Assembly: GCF_000371965.1 (NCBI RefSeq)
Contig: NZ_AQUO01000001.1
Location: 1,620,001 to 1,684,000 of the forward strand
Origin: Paracoccus sp. N5
GTDB taxonomy: Bacteria > Pseudomonadota > Alphaproteobacteria > Rhodobacterales > Rhodobacteraceae
Direction: 5' to 3'
Length of the DNA: 64,000 nt
Part shown: piece after piece, positions 1-8,662 of the stretch
Layout: the number at the start of each line of letters is the position of its first letter
How positions within the stretch are numbered: the first letter of the stretch is position 1
Notes under the pieces: model-generated
The model's database searches: none
Told to the model about the DNA's origin: nothing
What the model saw: only the letters and a program-made list of their open reading frames with translations
Position numbers and translations under genes: made by a program

Positions 1-36
1 ACTACTGACGCGCGCTCCGCGCCCGTTCGGCCAGAG

Positions 37-71
37 AAGGCCCCGCCCGCGAAATCCGCAGGCGGGGCCTT
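37..71. terminator. GC-rich hairpin, probable terminator of the gene to the left
   Basis: Arms AAGGCCCCGCC (37-47) and GGCGGGGCCTT (61-71) are perfectly complementary over 11 bp around a 13-base loop. There is no long T-run, only TTGATCTT on the plus side. It precedes the marR operator palindrome and probably insulates this operon from whatever lies upstream of the window. Direction cannot be decided from the sequence. Confidence 0.5.
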
Positions 72-85
72 GATCTTGGCGGCGG

Positions 86-113
86 TTTTCATTAGTTAGC
101 TAACTAATGAAAA
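86..113. promoter_or_regulatory. Perfect 28-bp palindrome, likely MarR operator
   Basis: The left arm TTTTCATTAGTTAG (86-99) and the right arm CTAACTAATGAAAA (100-113) are exact reverse complements with no central gap. The site is strikingly AT-rich in a GC-rich region and ends 28 bases before the marR start. MarR proteins are dimeric winged-helix repressors that usually bind such palindromes over their own promoter, so autoregulation of the marR-efflux operon is the natural reading. Binding itself is inferred. Confidence 0.8.
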
Positions 114-141
114 CGACTCACCCCGGGGGCCGGATCCTGCC

Positions 142-567
142 ATGCCCGAAACCATGATCTTCGACACGCTCACCGCGCTGACCCGCAGCATCCGCGCCGC
201 CTTCGACATGCGGGTCGAGCGTTACGGCCTGACCTTCGCCCGCGCCCGCCTGCTGACCGCCATCGGCCGCGACGAGGGCGCAAGCCAGGCCAAGCTCGCC
301 GCCACGCTGGGCATCGAGACGCCGACGCTGAAGCGGCTCTTGGACGCGCTGGAACAGCAGGGCCTGGCCGAGCGGCGCGCCTTGCCGGGCGACGCGCGCA
401 AGCATGCCGTCCACCTGACCGAGGCCGCCCGCATCGAGCCCCTGCTCGGCTTCCGCGCCGAGGTCGATGCCGCGCTCTCCGAGGGCATCCCCGAGGACGA
501 TCTCGCCGCCACGCGCCGCACGCTGGCCCGCATGGCCGAGAACGCCGAAAAGCTGCGCCAGTCATGA
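142..567 (+). CDS. MarR-family transcriptional regulator
   Basis: A 141-residue protein of typical MarR length. A winged helix-turn-helix lies at about residues 48-100 (ASQAKLAATLGIETPTLKRL, followed by a basic wing with LPGDARKH), flanked by the N- and C-terminal dimerisation helices. It is the first gene of a three-gene operon: its stop overlaps the start of the EmrB-like transporter by four bases (ATGA). The perfect palindrome at 86-113 sits just upstream. By analogy with EmrR/MprA it probably represses the operon and releases DNA when it binds an aromatic or drug-like ligand. The ligand cannot be inferred. Confidence 0.88.
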   Translation: MPETMIFDTLTALTRSIRAAFDMRVERYGLTFARARLLTAIGRDEGASQAKLAATLGIETPTLKRLLDALEQQGLAERRALPGDARKHAVHLTEAARIEPLLGFRAEVDAALSEGIPEDDLAATRRTLARMAENAEKLRQS

Positions 568-2246
568 GCGACGCCGCCACCCCGGCCGCTGCCCCGGGCA
601 CTCCGGCCACCACCGCCTCTGCCACGCCGGCCGCCCCGCCGCCCTTCGTGCCGAAATCCCTGCCCATGACGCTGGGCTATATCGGCGCCTCGCTGACCAT
701 CGGCATGACCCAGGGGCTGGCGCCGGGCTTCGTCAGCAGCAACATCCCGCAGATCGCCGGCGATCTCGGCGCCACCCAGACCCAGGCCGCCTGGCTCATG
801 GCGGCCTTCCTGATCCCGCGCGCCTCGCTGCCCTTGATGCTCATCAAGATCCGCACGCAATTCGGCCTGCGCCGCTTTGCCGAGGTGGCCATCGTGCTCT
901 ACCTGCTGGTCTCGCTGGCGGCGCTGGCGATCTCGGACCTGCGCTCGGCCATCGTGGTGCAGTTCTTCGCCGGCGCCGCCGCCGCGCCGCTGTCCACGCT
1001 CGCCTTCATGTATATGCTGGAACCGCTGCCCCCGGCCTGGAAGATGCGGCTCGGCCTGCCCATGGTCATGGCCATGCTCTCGGCCGGGCCGTCGCTCGCC
1101 CGCGTGATCTCGCCCAGCCTGATGGGAGACCTGGGCTGGGGTCCCCTGCACCTGATGTCGCTGGGGCTGGCGGCGGTGTCGCTGGCGGTGGTCTATGCGC
1201 TGCCGCTGGGCTCGCTGCCGCGCGTCAAGGTGATCGCGGCCATGGACCTGGTCAGCTGGGTGCTGATCTCCATCGGCTTCGGCAGCCTGACCGCGGCCTT
1301 CACCATGGGCGCCACCTTCTGGTGGACCGACACGCCCTGGATCGGCTGGGTGCTGGCCCTGGCCGCCGTCACCCTGACCGGCGTCGTGGTGATCGAGCTG
1401 CACCGCAAGACGCCGCTTCTCGACATCCGCTGGCTCGCCAGCCCGGCCATGGTGCACCTGACCGTCACCCTGCTGATCTTTCGCCTGGTGCTGTCCGAGC
1501 AAAGCTCGGGCGCGCCGCGCATGTTCCAGATCCTCGGCGTGACCCAGGGCCAGCTGGCGCCGCTGTTCGCCATGATCACCGCCGCCACCGTGCTGGGCGG
1601 CCTGGCGCTGATCCCGGTGATCAAGCCCGAGCGCGTGCCGGTGCTGCACCTGATCGCGCTGGCGCTGTTCTGCACCGGCGCCTTCATGGACAGCCATTCG
1701 ACCATCGACACGAGGCCGGCGCAGATGATGCTGAGCCAGGCGCTGATCGCCTTTTCCGGCAGCTTCTACCTGGCGCCGGCGATGATGCAGGGGCTGGTCG
1801 TGGCGCTGGCCAAGGGGCCGAACTACCTGCTTTCCTTCGTGGTGATCTTCATCTCGACCCAGTCGCTGGGCGGGGCCATGGGCTCGGGCCTGTTCACGAC
1901 CTTCATCAACCACCGCCAGGCCCTGCACCTGCAGGTCCTGCGCGAAGAGCTGACGGCGGCCGATCCCCAGACCACCGCCGCCATTGCACAGAACATGGCG
2001 GCGCTGGCGGCGCAGATCCCCGACGCGGCCGCGCGCAAGGCGCAGGCGGTGGCGCTGATCGCCCAGGACGCCAGCAACCAGGCCTATGTCATGGCCTATA
2101 ACGACGCCTATTTCCTGACCTTCCTGGTGGCGGCCATGGCGCTTTCGGCGCTGCTGCTGCACATCTTCCGCGACTGGCTGGTCGCGCGCCGCCAGCCCGC
2201 GCCTCAGCCCGCCGTCCCGCCCGCCAACCCCGAGCCCGCGAAATGA
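564..2246 (+). CDS. MFS drug-efflux transporter, DHA2/EmrB-like
   Basis: A 560-residue polytopic inner-membrane protein with a Pro/Ala-rich cytosolic N-terminus of about 35 residues, then roughly 14 hydrophobic segments. The MTQGLAPGF/SSNIPQIAGDLG region matches the first helices of EmrB/QacA-type proton antiporters. The last 30 residues are Pro-rich and cytosolic. The gene overlaps marR and the downstream HlyD-family gene by four bases each, so all three are translationally coupled. With the adaptor it should pump hydrophobic compounds across both membranes, but no TolC-like outer-membrane partner is encoded here. The substrate is unknown. Confidence 0.85.
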   Translation: MSDAATPAAAPGTPATTASATPAAPPPFVPKSLPMTLGYIGASLTIGMTQGLAPGFVSSNIPQIAGDLGATQTQAAWLMAAFLIPRASLPLMLIKIRTQFGLRRFAEVAIVLYLLVSLAALAISDLRSAIVVQFFAGAAAAPLSTLAFMYMLEPLPPAWKMRLGLPMVMAMLSAGPSLARVISPSLMGDLGWGPLHLMSLGLAAVSLAVVYALPLGSLPRVKVIAAMDLVSWVLISIGFGSLTAAFTMGATFWWTDTPWIGWVLALAAVTLTGVVVIELHRKTPLLDIRWLASPAMVHLTVTLLIFRLVLSEQSSGAPRMFQILGVTQGQLAPLFAMITAATVLGGLALIPVIKPERVPVLHLIALALFCTGAFMDSHSTIDTRPAQMMLSQALIAFSGSFYLAPAMMQGLVVALAKGPNYLLSFVVIFISTQSLGGAMGSGLFTTFINHRQALHLQVLREELTAADPQTTAAIAQNMAALAAQIPDAAARKAQAVALIAQDASNQAYVMAYNDAYFLTFLVAAMALSALLLHIFRDWLVARRQPAPQPAVPPANPEPAK

Positions 2247-3325
2247 CCAAGAACCACCTGATCCCCACGCTGATCGCCCTCGTCGCCGGCCTCGCCGGCC
2301 TTCTGATCGTGCTCTACGCCTGGCACCTGCCGCCGTTCCAGTCCGCGCATCCGCAGACCGAGAACGCCTATATCCGCGGCAAGATCACCACCGTCGCGCC
2401 GCAGCTCTCGGGCTATGTCGCCGCGGTCGAGGTGCAGGACTTCCAGACCGTGCGCCAGGGCCAGGTCGTCGCCCGCATCGACGACCGGCAATACCGCCAG
2501 AAGCTGGCGCAGGCCCAGGCCGCGCTGGAGGGCGCCGAGGCGGCGCTGAAGATCCAGCAGCAATCGGTGCATTCCGCCCAGGCCAGCCTGCAATCGGCCG
2601 AGGCCGCGCTTTCCGCCGCCGAGGCCGCCCGCGACACCGCGACATCGACCTGGGACCGGGCGAGCGCCCTGCAATCGCGCGGTGTCACCGCGCAAAGCTC
2701 GGCCGACCAGTCCGAACTGGCGCTGCGCCAGGCCGAGGCCGGCGTGACGCAAGCGGAAAGCGCCATCGCCGTCGCGCGCGAGACCGTCAACGGCGCCGAG
2801 GTCGGGCTGGCCGCCAAGCGCGCCGAGATCGCCTCGGCCAGGGCGGCGGTGGAACTGGCGCAGATCGACCTCGACAACACGGTGATCCGCGCGCCCTCGG
2901 ACGGCCGGCTGGGCCAGCTCGGCGTGCGGCAGGGGCAATATGTCACCGCCGGCACCGCGCTGGTCAGCCATGTCGGCCCCGACGTCTGGGTGATCGCGAA
3001 CTTCAAGGAAACCCAGCTGCACGGCGTCCGCATCGGCGACCGCGCGACATTCACCGTCGACGCCATGCAGCACCGCAGCTTCACCGGCCGGGTCGAGGCC
3101 TTCTCGCCCGCCACCGCCTCGGAATTCAGCCTGCTCTCGGGCTCGAACGCCACCGGCAACTTCACCAAGGTGGCGCAGCGCCTGCCGGTGCGGATCGCGA
3201 TCGACCCGGGGCAGGAAATGTCGGAATATCTGGAGCCCGGGCTGTCCGTGGTGGTGACGGTGGACGAGGGCTCGGGCGAGCGTTCCGCCAACGCCGGCGC
3301 GCTGGTCATGGGGCATGAGGGCTGA
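2243..3325 (+). CDS. HlyD/EmrA-family membrane fusion protein
   Basis: A 360-residue periplasmic adaptor anchored by one N-terminal transmembrane helix (about residues 8-28). It has a barrel-sandwich/lipoyl half-motif near PQLSGYVAAVEVQD, a long Ala/Gln/Glu-rich coiled coil (about 85-195), then the second lipoyl half (IRAPSDGRLGQLGVRQGQYV) and beta-barrel (VIANFKETQL), which is the EmrA signature order. It is the last gene of the operon and overlaps the transporter by ATGA. It should bridge the MFS pump to an outer-membrane channel encoded elsewhere. Confidence 0.88.
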   Translation: MTKNHLIPTLIALVAGLAGLLIVLYAWHLPPFQSAHPQTENAYIRGKITTVAPQLSGYVAAVEVQDFQTVRQGQVVARIDDRQYRQKLAQAQAALEGAEAALKIQQQSVHSAQASLQSAEAALSAAEAARDTATSTWDRASALQSRGVTAQSSADQSELALRQAEAGVTQAESAIAVARETVNGAEVGLAAKRAEIASARAAVELAQIDLDNTVIRAPSDGRLGQLGVRQGQYVTAGTALVSHVGPDVWVIANFKETQLHGVRIGDRATFTVDAMQHRSFTGRVEAFSPATASEFSLLSGSNATGNFTKVAQRLPVRIAIDPGQEMSEYLEPGLSVVVTVDEGSGERSANAGALVMGHEG

Positions 3326-3347
3326 TCCGCCCGTCGGCTGCCGGGCC

Positions 3348-3600
3348 GGTTAACCAACCCTGCCCGGCGCCAGCCCGCCTCGGCCTGCCGGTGCCCGCAA
3401 CAGCAGGGTTTACCCACGCCTTCCGGTCGGACCGGCCGCCGCAGCCGGTTCACCAACCCTACGCGGCGCAGCCCGCCTCGGCCCGCCCGGTCCCCGCAAC
3501 AGCGGCCCCACGCCCTTCGGCTTGTGCCCGGCCGCAGGGCTGGTTAACCAATCCTGCCCGGTGCCAGCCTCCGCTTCCGCCAGCCCGGCGACCGAAGCAA
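3348..3600. repeat. Degenerate tandem repeat, about 2.6 units of 95-99 bp
   Basis: Three successive units start at 3348, 3447 and 3542 with GGTTAACCAACCCTGCCCGG, GGTTCACCAACCCTACGCGG and GGTTAACCAATCCTGCCCGG. The first two continue similarly through CAGCCCGCCTCGG and CCCGCAACAGC; the third is truncated and more diverged. Spacings are 99 and 95 bases. The repeat fills the whole gap between the efflux operon and the esterase gene. Each unit begins with the palindrome GGTTAACC or a near-copy. No protein is apparent. Function unknown; it may affect expression of the esterase. Confidence 0.75.
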
Positions 3601-3611
3601 CGGAGGCCAAG

Positions 3612-4490
3612 ATGACCCGAATTCCCCGCCGCAGCGTGATCGCCGGCGTCCTTGCCGCCGCGCTTGCCGCCGGCATGGCGCGGGCGCAGGACCGGCGCCC
3701 GCGCGGCCAGCAGCCGGCCGAGCGCATCGTCGATCCCCGCGCCATCCAGTTCGAGATCGGTCCCGCGGGCAATCCCTGGCGCATCTTCCTGGGCCTGCCC
3801 GCCGTGCCGCCGCCCGCCGCCGGCTATTCCGCCATCCTGGCGCTGGACGGCAACGCCAGTTTCCCCGCCCTGTGGCACCTGCGCGAGGAGACCGCCGCGC
3901 ATGATCCGGTGATGCTGGTCGGCATCGGCTATCCGGTCGAGACCCGCAACGATACCACCCGGCGCTGGTTCGACCTGACCTCGCCCGGCAAGGCGCCGGT
4001 GCCGGCGCAACCCGGCCTGCGTGGCCCGGGCGAGCGGCCGACCGGCGGGCAGGATGCCTTCCTCGCCCTGATCGCAGACGACCTGCTGCCGCGCCTCCGG
4101 CGCGACCACCTCGTCGACCTGTCGGCGCTGACGCTTTTCGGCCATTCGCTGGGCGGGCTTTTCGTGCTGCACACGCTCTTCACCCGGCCGGGGCTTTTCG
4201 CGCGCTATGCCGCGGCCGATCCCTCGACCTGGTGGAACGCCGGCGAGCCCCTGCGCGAGGCGGCGGCCTTTCGCGGCGGCGTGCTGGCGGCGGGCGGCCG
4301 GCTCGACCCGGCGCGGCCGCTGCTGGTCGCCAACTCCGGCGACCGCCGCCCGCCGATCCTCGACGCGCTCGCCGATCTGCCGGGGCTCGATCTGATCCAC
4401 CGTCCGCATCCGGGCGAAACCCACGGCTCGCTGATCCGCCCCGCCGCGGCCGAGGCCCTGGCGCTGCATCTCGGCCGGCTGACCCCCTGA
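3612..4490 (+). CDS. Secreted alpha/beta-hydrolase esterase, IroE/Fes-like putative esterase family
   Basis: A 292-residue protein with an N-terminal signal peptide (twin Arg, hydrophobic stretch, cleavage near ARAQ), so periplasmic or exported. The fold is the putative-esterase family that includes siderophore esterases. The nucleophile elbow GHSLGG places Ser179, and the C-terminal HPGETHGS supplies His271. The start at 3612 is chosen because GGAGG ends about six bases before it and the signal peptide begins there; the frame is open about 90 bases further upstream, into the repeat, without a better ribosome site. No siderophore genes adjoin it, so the substrate is uncertain. Confidence 0.75.
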   Translation: MTRIPRRSVIAGVLAAALAAGMARAQDRRPRGQQPAERIVDPRAIQFEIGPAGNPWRIFLGLPAVPPPAAGYSAILALDGNASFPALWHLREETAAHDPVMLVGIGYPVETRNDTTRRWFDLTSPGKAPVPAQPGLRGPGERPTGGQDAFLALIADDLLPRLRRDHLVDLSALTLFGHSLGGLFVLHTLFTRPGLFARYAAADPSTWWNAGEPLREAAAFRGGVLAAGGRLDPARPLLVANSGDRRPPILDALADLPGLDLIHRPHPGETHGSLIRPAAAEALALHLGRLTP

Positions 4491-4492
4491 CG

Positions 4493-4533
4493 GCATACGT
4501 CCTGTGTACGCGCGGTGTACGCCCCGTGTACGC
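4493..4533. repeat. 11-bp-phased direct repeats of GTGTACGC
   Basis: GTGTACGC occurs at 4504-4511, 4515-4522 and 4526-4533, exactly 11 bases apart, with a degenerate GCATACGT in phase at 4493-4500. Each copy contains the palindrome GTAC. The block lies directly after the esterase stop codon, between convergent genes, where a promoter is not expected. Helically phased copies suggest cooperative protein binding on one DNA face, but no binding protein can be named. Confidence 0.7.
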
Positions 4534-4544
4534 ATATCACAGCG

Positions 4545-4569
4545 AAAACCCCAGCATTTGCTGGTTTTT
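4545..4569 (+). terminator. Rho-independent terminator after the esterase gene
   Basis: AAAACC and CAGCA (with a two-C bulge) pair with TGCTGGTTTT across a TT loop, and the plus strand ends in a run of five T. It is 55 bases past the esterase stop and could also work in reverse because the left side is an A-run. Confidence 0.7.
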
Positions 4570-4624
4570 CCCGACATGGCAGCGCCCCCGTGCACCGCGC
4601 AACGCACGCTGCCGTTGCGCCATG

Positions 4625-4650
4625 AAAAAGGCCGGGCAAAATGCCCGGCC
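4625..4650 (-). terminator. Rho-independent terminator of ftsK
   Basis: GGCCGGGC (4630-4637) and GCCCGGCC (4643-4650) form a perfect 8-bp stem around AAAAT. On the minus strand it is followed by a T-run (complement of the As at 4625-4629). It starts 23 bases after the ftsK stop codon. Confidence 0.88.
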
Positions 4651-4672
4651 CCCATTTCCGCGAAATCTGTGA

Positions 4673-7336
4673 TCACACTTCCGGCACCAGCACCTCGCGC
4701 TTGCCGACATGGTTCGCCGGGCTGACGACGCCCTGCTCCTCCATCTGCTCGACCAGCCGCGCCGCCTTGTTGTAGCCGATGGCCAGTTTCCTCTGGATAT
4801 AGCTCGTCGAGCATTTGCGATCCTTGGCCACGATGGCCACGGCCATGTCGTAAAGCTCGGCATCGCCGCCCTCGCCGGTCGACAGCCCCAGCACCATGTC
4901 GATGCTGTCGGCGCGCTCCTCGTCCGGTCCCTCGACCACGCCCGACATATAGCTGGGCGGGCCGAAGCTCTTGAGATGATTGACGACTTCCTCGACCTCC
5001 TCGTCGGAAACGAAAGGCCCATGCACACGGGTGATCTTGGAGCCGCCGGCCATGTAGAGCATGTCGCCCTGGCCCAGCAACTGCTCGGCGCCCTGCTCAC
5101 CCAGGATGGTGCGGCTGTCGATCTTGGACGTGACCTGGAACGAGATCCGGGTCGGGAAGTTCGCCTTGATCGTGCCTGTGATCACATCGACCGAGGGCCG
5201 CTGCGTCGCCATGATCAGGTGGATGCCGCTGGCCCGCGCCATCTGCGCCAGCCGCTGGATGCAGGCCTCGATTTCTTTCCCCGCCACCATCATCAGGTCG
5301 GCCATTTCGTCAACGATCACAACGATATAGGGGAAGGTTTCGGGCTGGAACTCCTCGGTCTCGAACACCGGCTCGCCGGTATCCTCGTCGAAGCCGGTCT
5401 GCACCGTGCGCTTGAACAGCTCGCCCTTGTCCAGCGCCTCGCGCACGCGGCCGTTGTAGCCCTCGATGTTGCGCACGCCCATCTTGGACATCTTGCGATA
5501 GCGTTCCTCCATCTCGCCCACGACCCATTTCAGGGCGACGACCGCCTTCTTGGGATCGGTGACGACCGGGCTCAGCAGATGCGGAATCCCATCATAAACA
5601 GACAGTTCCAGCATCTTGGGGTCGATCATGATCAGCCGGCATTCCTCGGGCGAAAGCTTGTAGAGCAGGCTCAGGATCATGGTATTGATGGCGACCGACT
5701 TGCCCGAGCCGGTGGTCCCGGCGATCAGCAGATGCGGCATCTTGGCCAGGTTCGCCACCACCGGCCCGCCGCCGATGTCCTTGCCCAGCGCCAGCGGCAG
5801 CGGCTGGGTGCCGTCGCCATAGGCCTTCGAGGCAAGGATCTCGCGCAGAACGACCTTTTCGCGCCGCGCATTCGGCAGCTCGATGCCGATGACGCTACGC
5901 CCCGGCACGGTCGAGACCCGCGCCGACAGCGCCGACATGGACCGCGCGATGTCGTCGGCGAGCCCGATCACCCGGCTGGCCTTCAGCCCCGGCGCCGGCT
6001 CCAGCTCGTACAGCGTCACCACCGGACCCGGCCGCACCTCGGTCACCTGGCCCTTGACGCCGTAATCGTCCAGCACCGCCTCCAGCATGCGGGCGTTTTC
6101 CATCAGCGCCTCCTGGCTCAGCTGATGGCGCTGCACGGTTTCGGCCGCGGCCAGCAGCGACAGCGGCGGGTGCTCATAGGGATTCGAGACCTCGTCGAAA
6201 CGCATCGAGGGCTCGGCCTCGGCCTGCGCCTGACGCGAGGGCGCGGGCTTCTTCGGCGGCACCACCACGCGCGGCGTCTCGGCGCCAAAGGGGTTGGCGG
6301 TGACCGGCTCGGGCAGCTCGTCGTCTTCGGCGCTCAGCGGCGGCTCGGCCCGGGGCAGGGGCGCCCGGGCCCCTGTCAGGCGCGCGGTCACGGCCGACAG
6401 CAGCGAGGCCTTGCCCTCGCTGCGGCTGCGGATCGCGTCGCTGATGCGGGCACTGATCTCCTCGGCCGGCGGCGGCTCGTCATCCTCGGCATAATGGGTT
6501 TCGGGCTCGATCAGCTCGGATTCCGGCGCGAAATCATCGCGATAGGGCGCGATATGCGGCGCCGGCGCCGGAATGGCCGAGCGTCCGGCAGCCGCCTGCG
6601 GCAGCGCGGCCGAGCCGGCGCGGCTGACGCGGTCGCGGCGGGCCTCGGCGCGGGTCTTGATCTGCTGCGCCGCGCCCGAGGACAGCCGCGCGCCGCGATC
6701 CACGGCATGCAGCGCCAGGATGCGCGCGGTCGAGAGCCCCTCGCGCAGGAAATTCCCGATGACCGTCAGCTCCTTGCGGTCGAAGCCCAGCACGAAGGCC
6801 AGAAAGGCCGCGGCGCCGGTCGCCGTCAGCAGCGCCAGGAACTTGATGGCGATCGAGGCCTTCATCGGCATGGCCGACAGCATGCCGCCCATCAGCATGT
6901 CGCCCAGGTGCCCGCCCAGGCCAAAGCTCTGCGTCCAACCGGCGGGCGGCGTCAGCGAGGTGGCGTAGATCGAGACCAGCACCATGGCGATGGGCAGGAA
7001 GATGCCGCGCATCAGCCGCTCTTCGCCCCGGTGCAGCATCAGCCGCAGGCCCCAGGCCACGGCGCCGACGACCAGCACCCAGGTGCCATAGCCGGTAATC
7101 ATGAACAGCGCCGAGGCGACATAGGCCCCGAAGCGGCCCAGGTAGTTCTGCGCCGGCTGGTCGGTCGCTGACATGAAGCTGGGGTCGTCCGGCGAATAGC
7201 TGAGCAGCATCATCGCGATCAGCACGCCCAGGATCACCAGGCCCGCACCCAGCAATTCCTTGCCGCGCCGCTCCAGCGCGGCCTGCGTGCTTTGGTCAAA
7301 CAGCGGATCGCGGTGTTTCGCCTGCCAGCTCGCCAT
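4673..7336 (-). CDS. ftsK: DNA translocase FtsK
   Basis: An 887-residue septal DNA pump that segregates chromosome termini at division and activates XerCD recombination. Four N-terminal transmembrane helices (about residues 25-190) anchor it. A Pro/Glu-rich linker (about 220-400) follows, then the RecA-like motor with Walker A GTTGSGKS near residue 540 and Walker B VVIVDEMADL near 655. The last 65 residues are the winged-helix gamma domain that reads KOPS sites (STSYIQRKLAIGYNKAARLV). The gene lies three bases downstream of the aminotransferase gene, so they are probably co-transcribed, and it ends at a strong terminator. Confidence 0.97.
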   Translation of the reverse strand: MASWQAKHRDPLFDQSTQAALERRGKELLGAGLVILGVLIAMMLLSYSPDDPSFMSATDQPAQNYLGRFGAYVASALFMITGYGTWVLVVGAVAWGLRLMLHRGEERLMRGIFLPIAMVLVSIYATSLTPPAGWTQSFGLGGHLGDMLMGGMLSAMPMKASIAIKFLALLTATGAAAFLAFVLGFDRKELTVIGNFLREGLSTARILALHAVDRGARLSSGAAQQIKTRAEARRDRVSRAGSAALPQAAAGRSAIPAPAPHIAPYRDDFAPESELIEPETHYAEDDEPPPAEEISARISDAIRSRSEGKASLLSAVTARLTGARAPLPRAEPPLSAEDDELPEPVTANPFGAETPRVVVPPKKPAPSRQAQAEAEPSMRFDEVSNPYEHPPLSLLAAAETVQRHQLSQEALMENARMLEAVLDDYGVKGQVTEVRPGPVVTLYELEPAPGLKASRVIGLADDIARSMSALSARVSTVPGRSVIGIELPNARREKVVLREILASKAYGDGTQPLPLALGKDIGGGPVVANLAKMPHLLIAGTTGSGKSVAINTMILSLLYKLSPEECRLIMIDPKMLELSVYDGIPHLLSPVVTDPKKAVVALKWVVGEMEERYRKMSKMGVRNIEGYNGRVREALDKGELFKRTVQTGFDEDTGEPVFETEEFQPETFPYIVVIVDEMADLMMVAGKEIEACIQRLAQMARASGIHLIMATQRPSVDVITGTIKANFPTRISFQVTSKIDSRTILGEQGAEQLLGQGDMLYMAGGSKITRVHGPFVSDEEVEEVVNHLKSFGPPSYMSGVVEGPDEERADSIDMVLGLSTGEGGDAELYDMAVAIVAKDRKCSTSYIQRKLAIGYNKAARLVEQMEEQGVVSPANHVGKREVLVPEV

Positions 7337-7339
7337 GCG

Positions 7340-8533
7340 TTAACCCCCTTGATACAAACAATTTTTCAGGCGGTTCAGCGCCGCCTCGGTCTGGTCGGCC
7401 GCAGCCACCAATGCGACGCGGATGAAATTCCGCCCCGGATTTCCACCCGCGCCGTCCCGCGCCAGATAGGCGCCGGGCAGGACCTGGATGCCGGCCTCGG
7501 CCCAGAGCTTCCTGGCCGCATCCTCGCTGTCGCCGACGCTTTCGGGCACCGGCAGCCACAGGAAGAACCCGCCCGCGACCGGCTGATAGCCCGGCACATT
7601 GCCCAGCACCCGGTCGGCGATGGCGTATTTCTGCTGATAGAGCGCGCGGCTTTCCTCGACATGGCCCTCGTCGCCCCAGGCGGCGGCGCTGACGCGCTGC
7701 AGCGGCAGCGGCAGCGGCGCGCCGGCATAGCTGCGCAGCCGGCGCATCTGGGCGATCTGCCCCGCGCCGCCGGCGGCAAAGCCCGAGCGCAGACCCGGCA
7801 GGTTCGAGCGTTTCGACAGCGAGTTGAACATCACGACCCGGTCGGCCAGCCCCATGCGCGTGGCCACGGCCAGCGCGCCGGGCGGCGGGGCATCGCGCCA
7901 GATCTCGGAATAGCATTCGTCGGAAAACACCAGGAAATCATGGCGATCCGCCAGCGCGATCAGTTCCTGAAGATAGTCCTCGCCGGCGATGGCGCCTTGC
8001 GGATTGGCGGGCGAGCACAGATAGGCGATGGTCGTGCGGTCCAGCACCTCGGGGGCCAGGTCGGCGAAACGCGGCATGTGGCCGGTCGCGGCGGTGGCCG
8101 GCACGAACACCGGCTCGGCGCCCACGGCGGCGGCGGCGACGGCATAGACCTGGTAGAACGGGTTCGGGATCAGGATCGCCGGGCGCTGGCCGTTCTTCGT
8201 CTCGGGCGACAGCGCCAAGCCGGCGTTGAACAGCCCCTCGCGCGTGCCGTTCAGCGCCATGATCCGCTCGGGCACGACATCCAGCCCGTGCCGGCGTGCA
8301 AGCCAGCCCGAGATCGCTGCCAGCAGTTCCGGCGTGCCCTCGTTCGCGGGATATTTGCCGAATTCCGCCAGGCTGTCCTGCAGGATCGGCCCGACGAAAG
8401 CGGGCATGTCGTGGCGCGGCTCGCCGATGGTCAGGATCAGGGGATCGCCGCCGGGTTCGATCCCGGCGAGCAGTTTCCGCAGGCGCGGAAACGCGTAATC
8501 CGGCAGGTTCGAGAACCGCTCGGGTATTGCCAT
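7340..8533 (-). CDS. PLP-dependent class I/II aminotransferase (succinyldiaminopimelate aminotransferase-like)
   Basis: A 397-residue fold-type I aminotransferase. Visible landmarks are SPANPQG (substrate carboxylate site), SDECYSE (Asp binding the PLP pyridine nitrogen) and NSLSKRSNLPGLRSG with the Schiff-base Lys at 241. The SKRSN context resembles DapC-type enzymes of lysine/diaminopimelate synthesis, so that role is likely but not proven. It sits three bases upstream of ftsK. A short region of 129 bases separates it from the amidase; a small CCCGGA/TCCGGG hairpin there (8645-8659) could slow read-through. Confidence 0.8.
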   Translation of the reverse strand: MAIPERFSNLPDYAFPRLRKLLAGIEPGGDPLILTIGEPRHDMPAFVGPILQDSLAEFGKYPANEGTPELLAAISGWLARRHGLDVVPERIMALNGTREGLFNAGLALSPETKNGQRPAILIPNPFYQVYAVAAAAVGAEPVFVPATAATGHMPRFADLAPEVLDRTTIAYLCSPANPQGAIAGEDYLQELIALADRHDFLVFSDECYSEIWRDAPPPGALAVATRMGLADRVVMFNSLSKRSNLPGLRSGFAAGGAGQIAQMRRLRSYAGAPLPLPLQRVSAAAWGDEGHVEESRALYQQKYAIADRVLGNVPGYQPVAGGFFLWLPVPESVGDSEDAARKLWAEAGIQVLPGAYLARDGAGGNPGRNFIRVALVAAADQTEAALNRLKNCLYQGG

Positions 8534-8662
8534 GACTGCCTCTCTCGTCGGGGTCGTTGCGCCCCGTTTGCGGCAAGACTACCGGCATTCCCCGGATGCG
8601 TCCAGAGTTTCGCGGGCCGCGCCCGGGTGTTTTGCCCGGATTTGCCCGGAAAATCCGGGTCG

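Noticed and set aside
8631..8660. Terminator between the amidase and aminotransferase genes
   Set aside because: The CCCGGA/TCCGGG hairpin is short and has no T-run on the minus strand, so it was only mentioned, not called.
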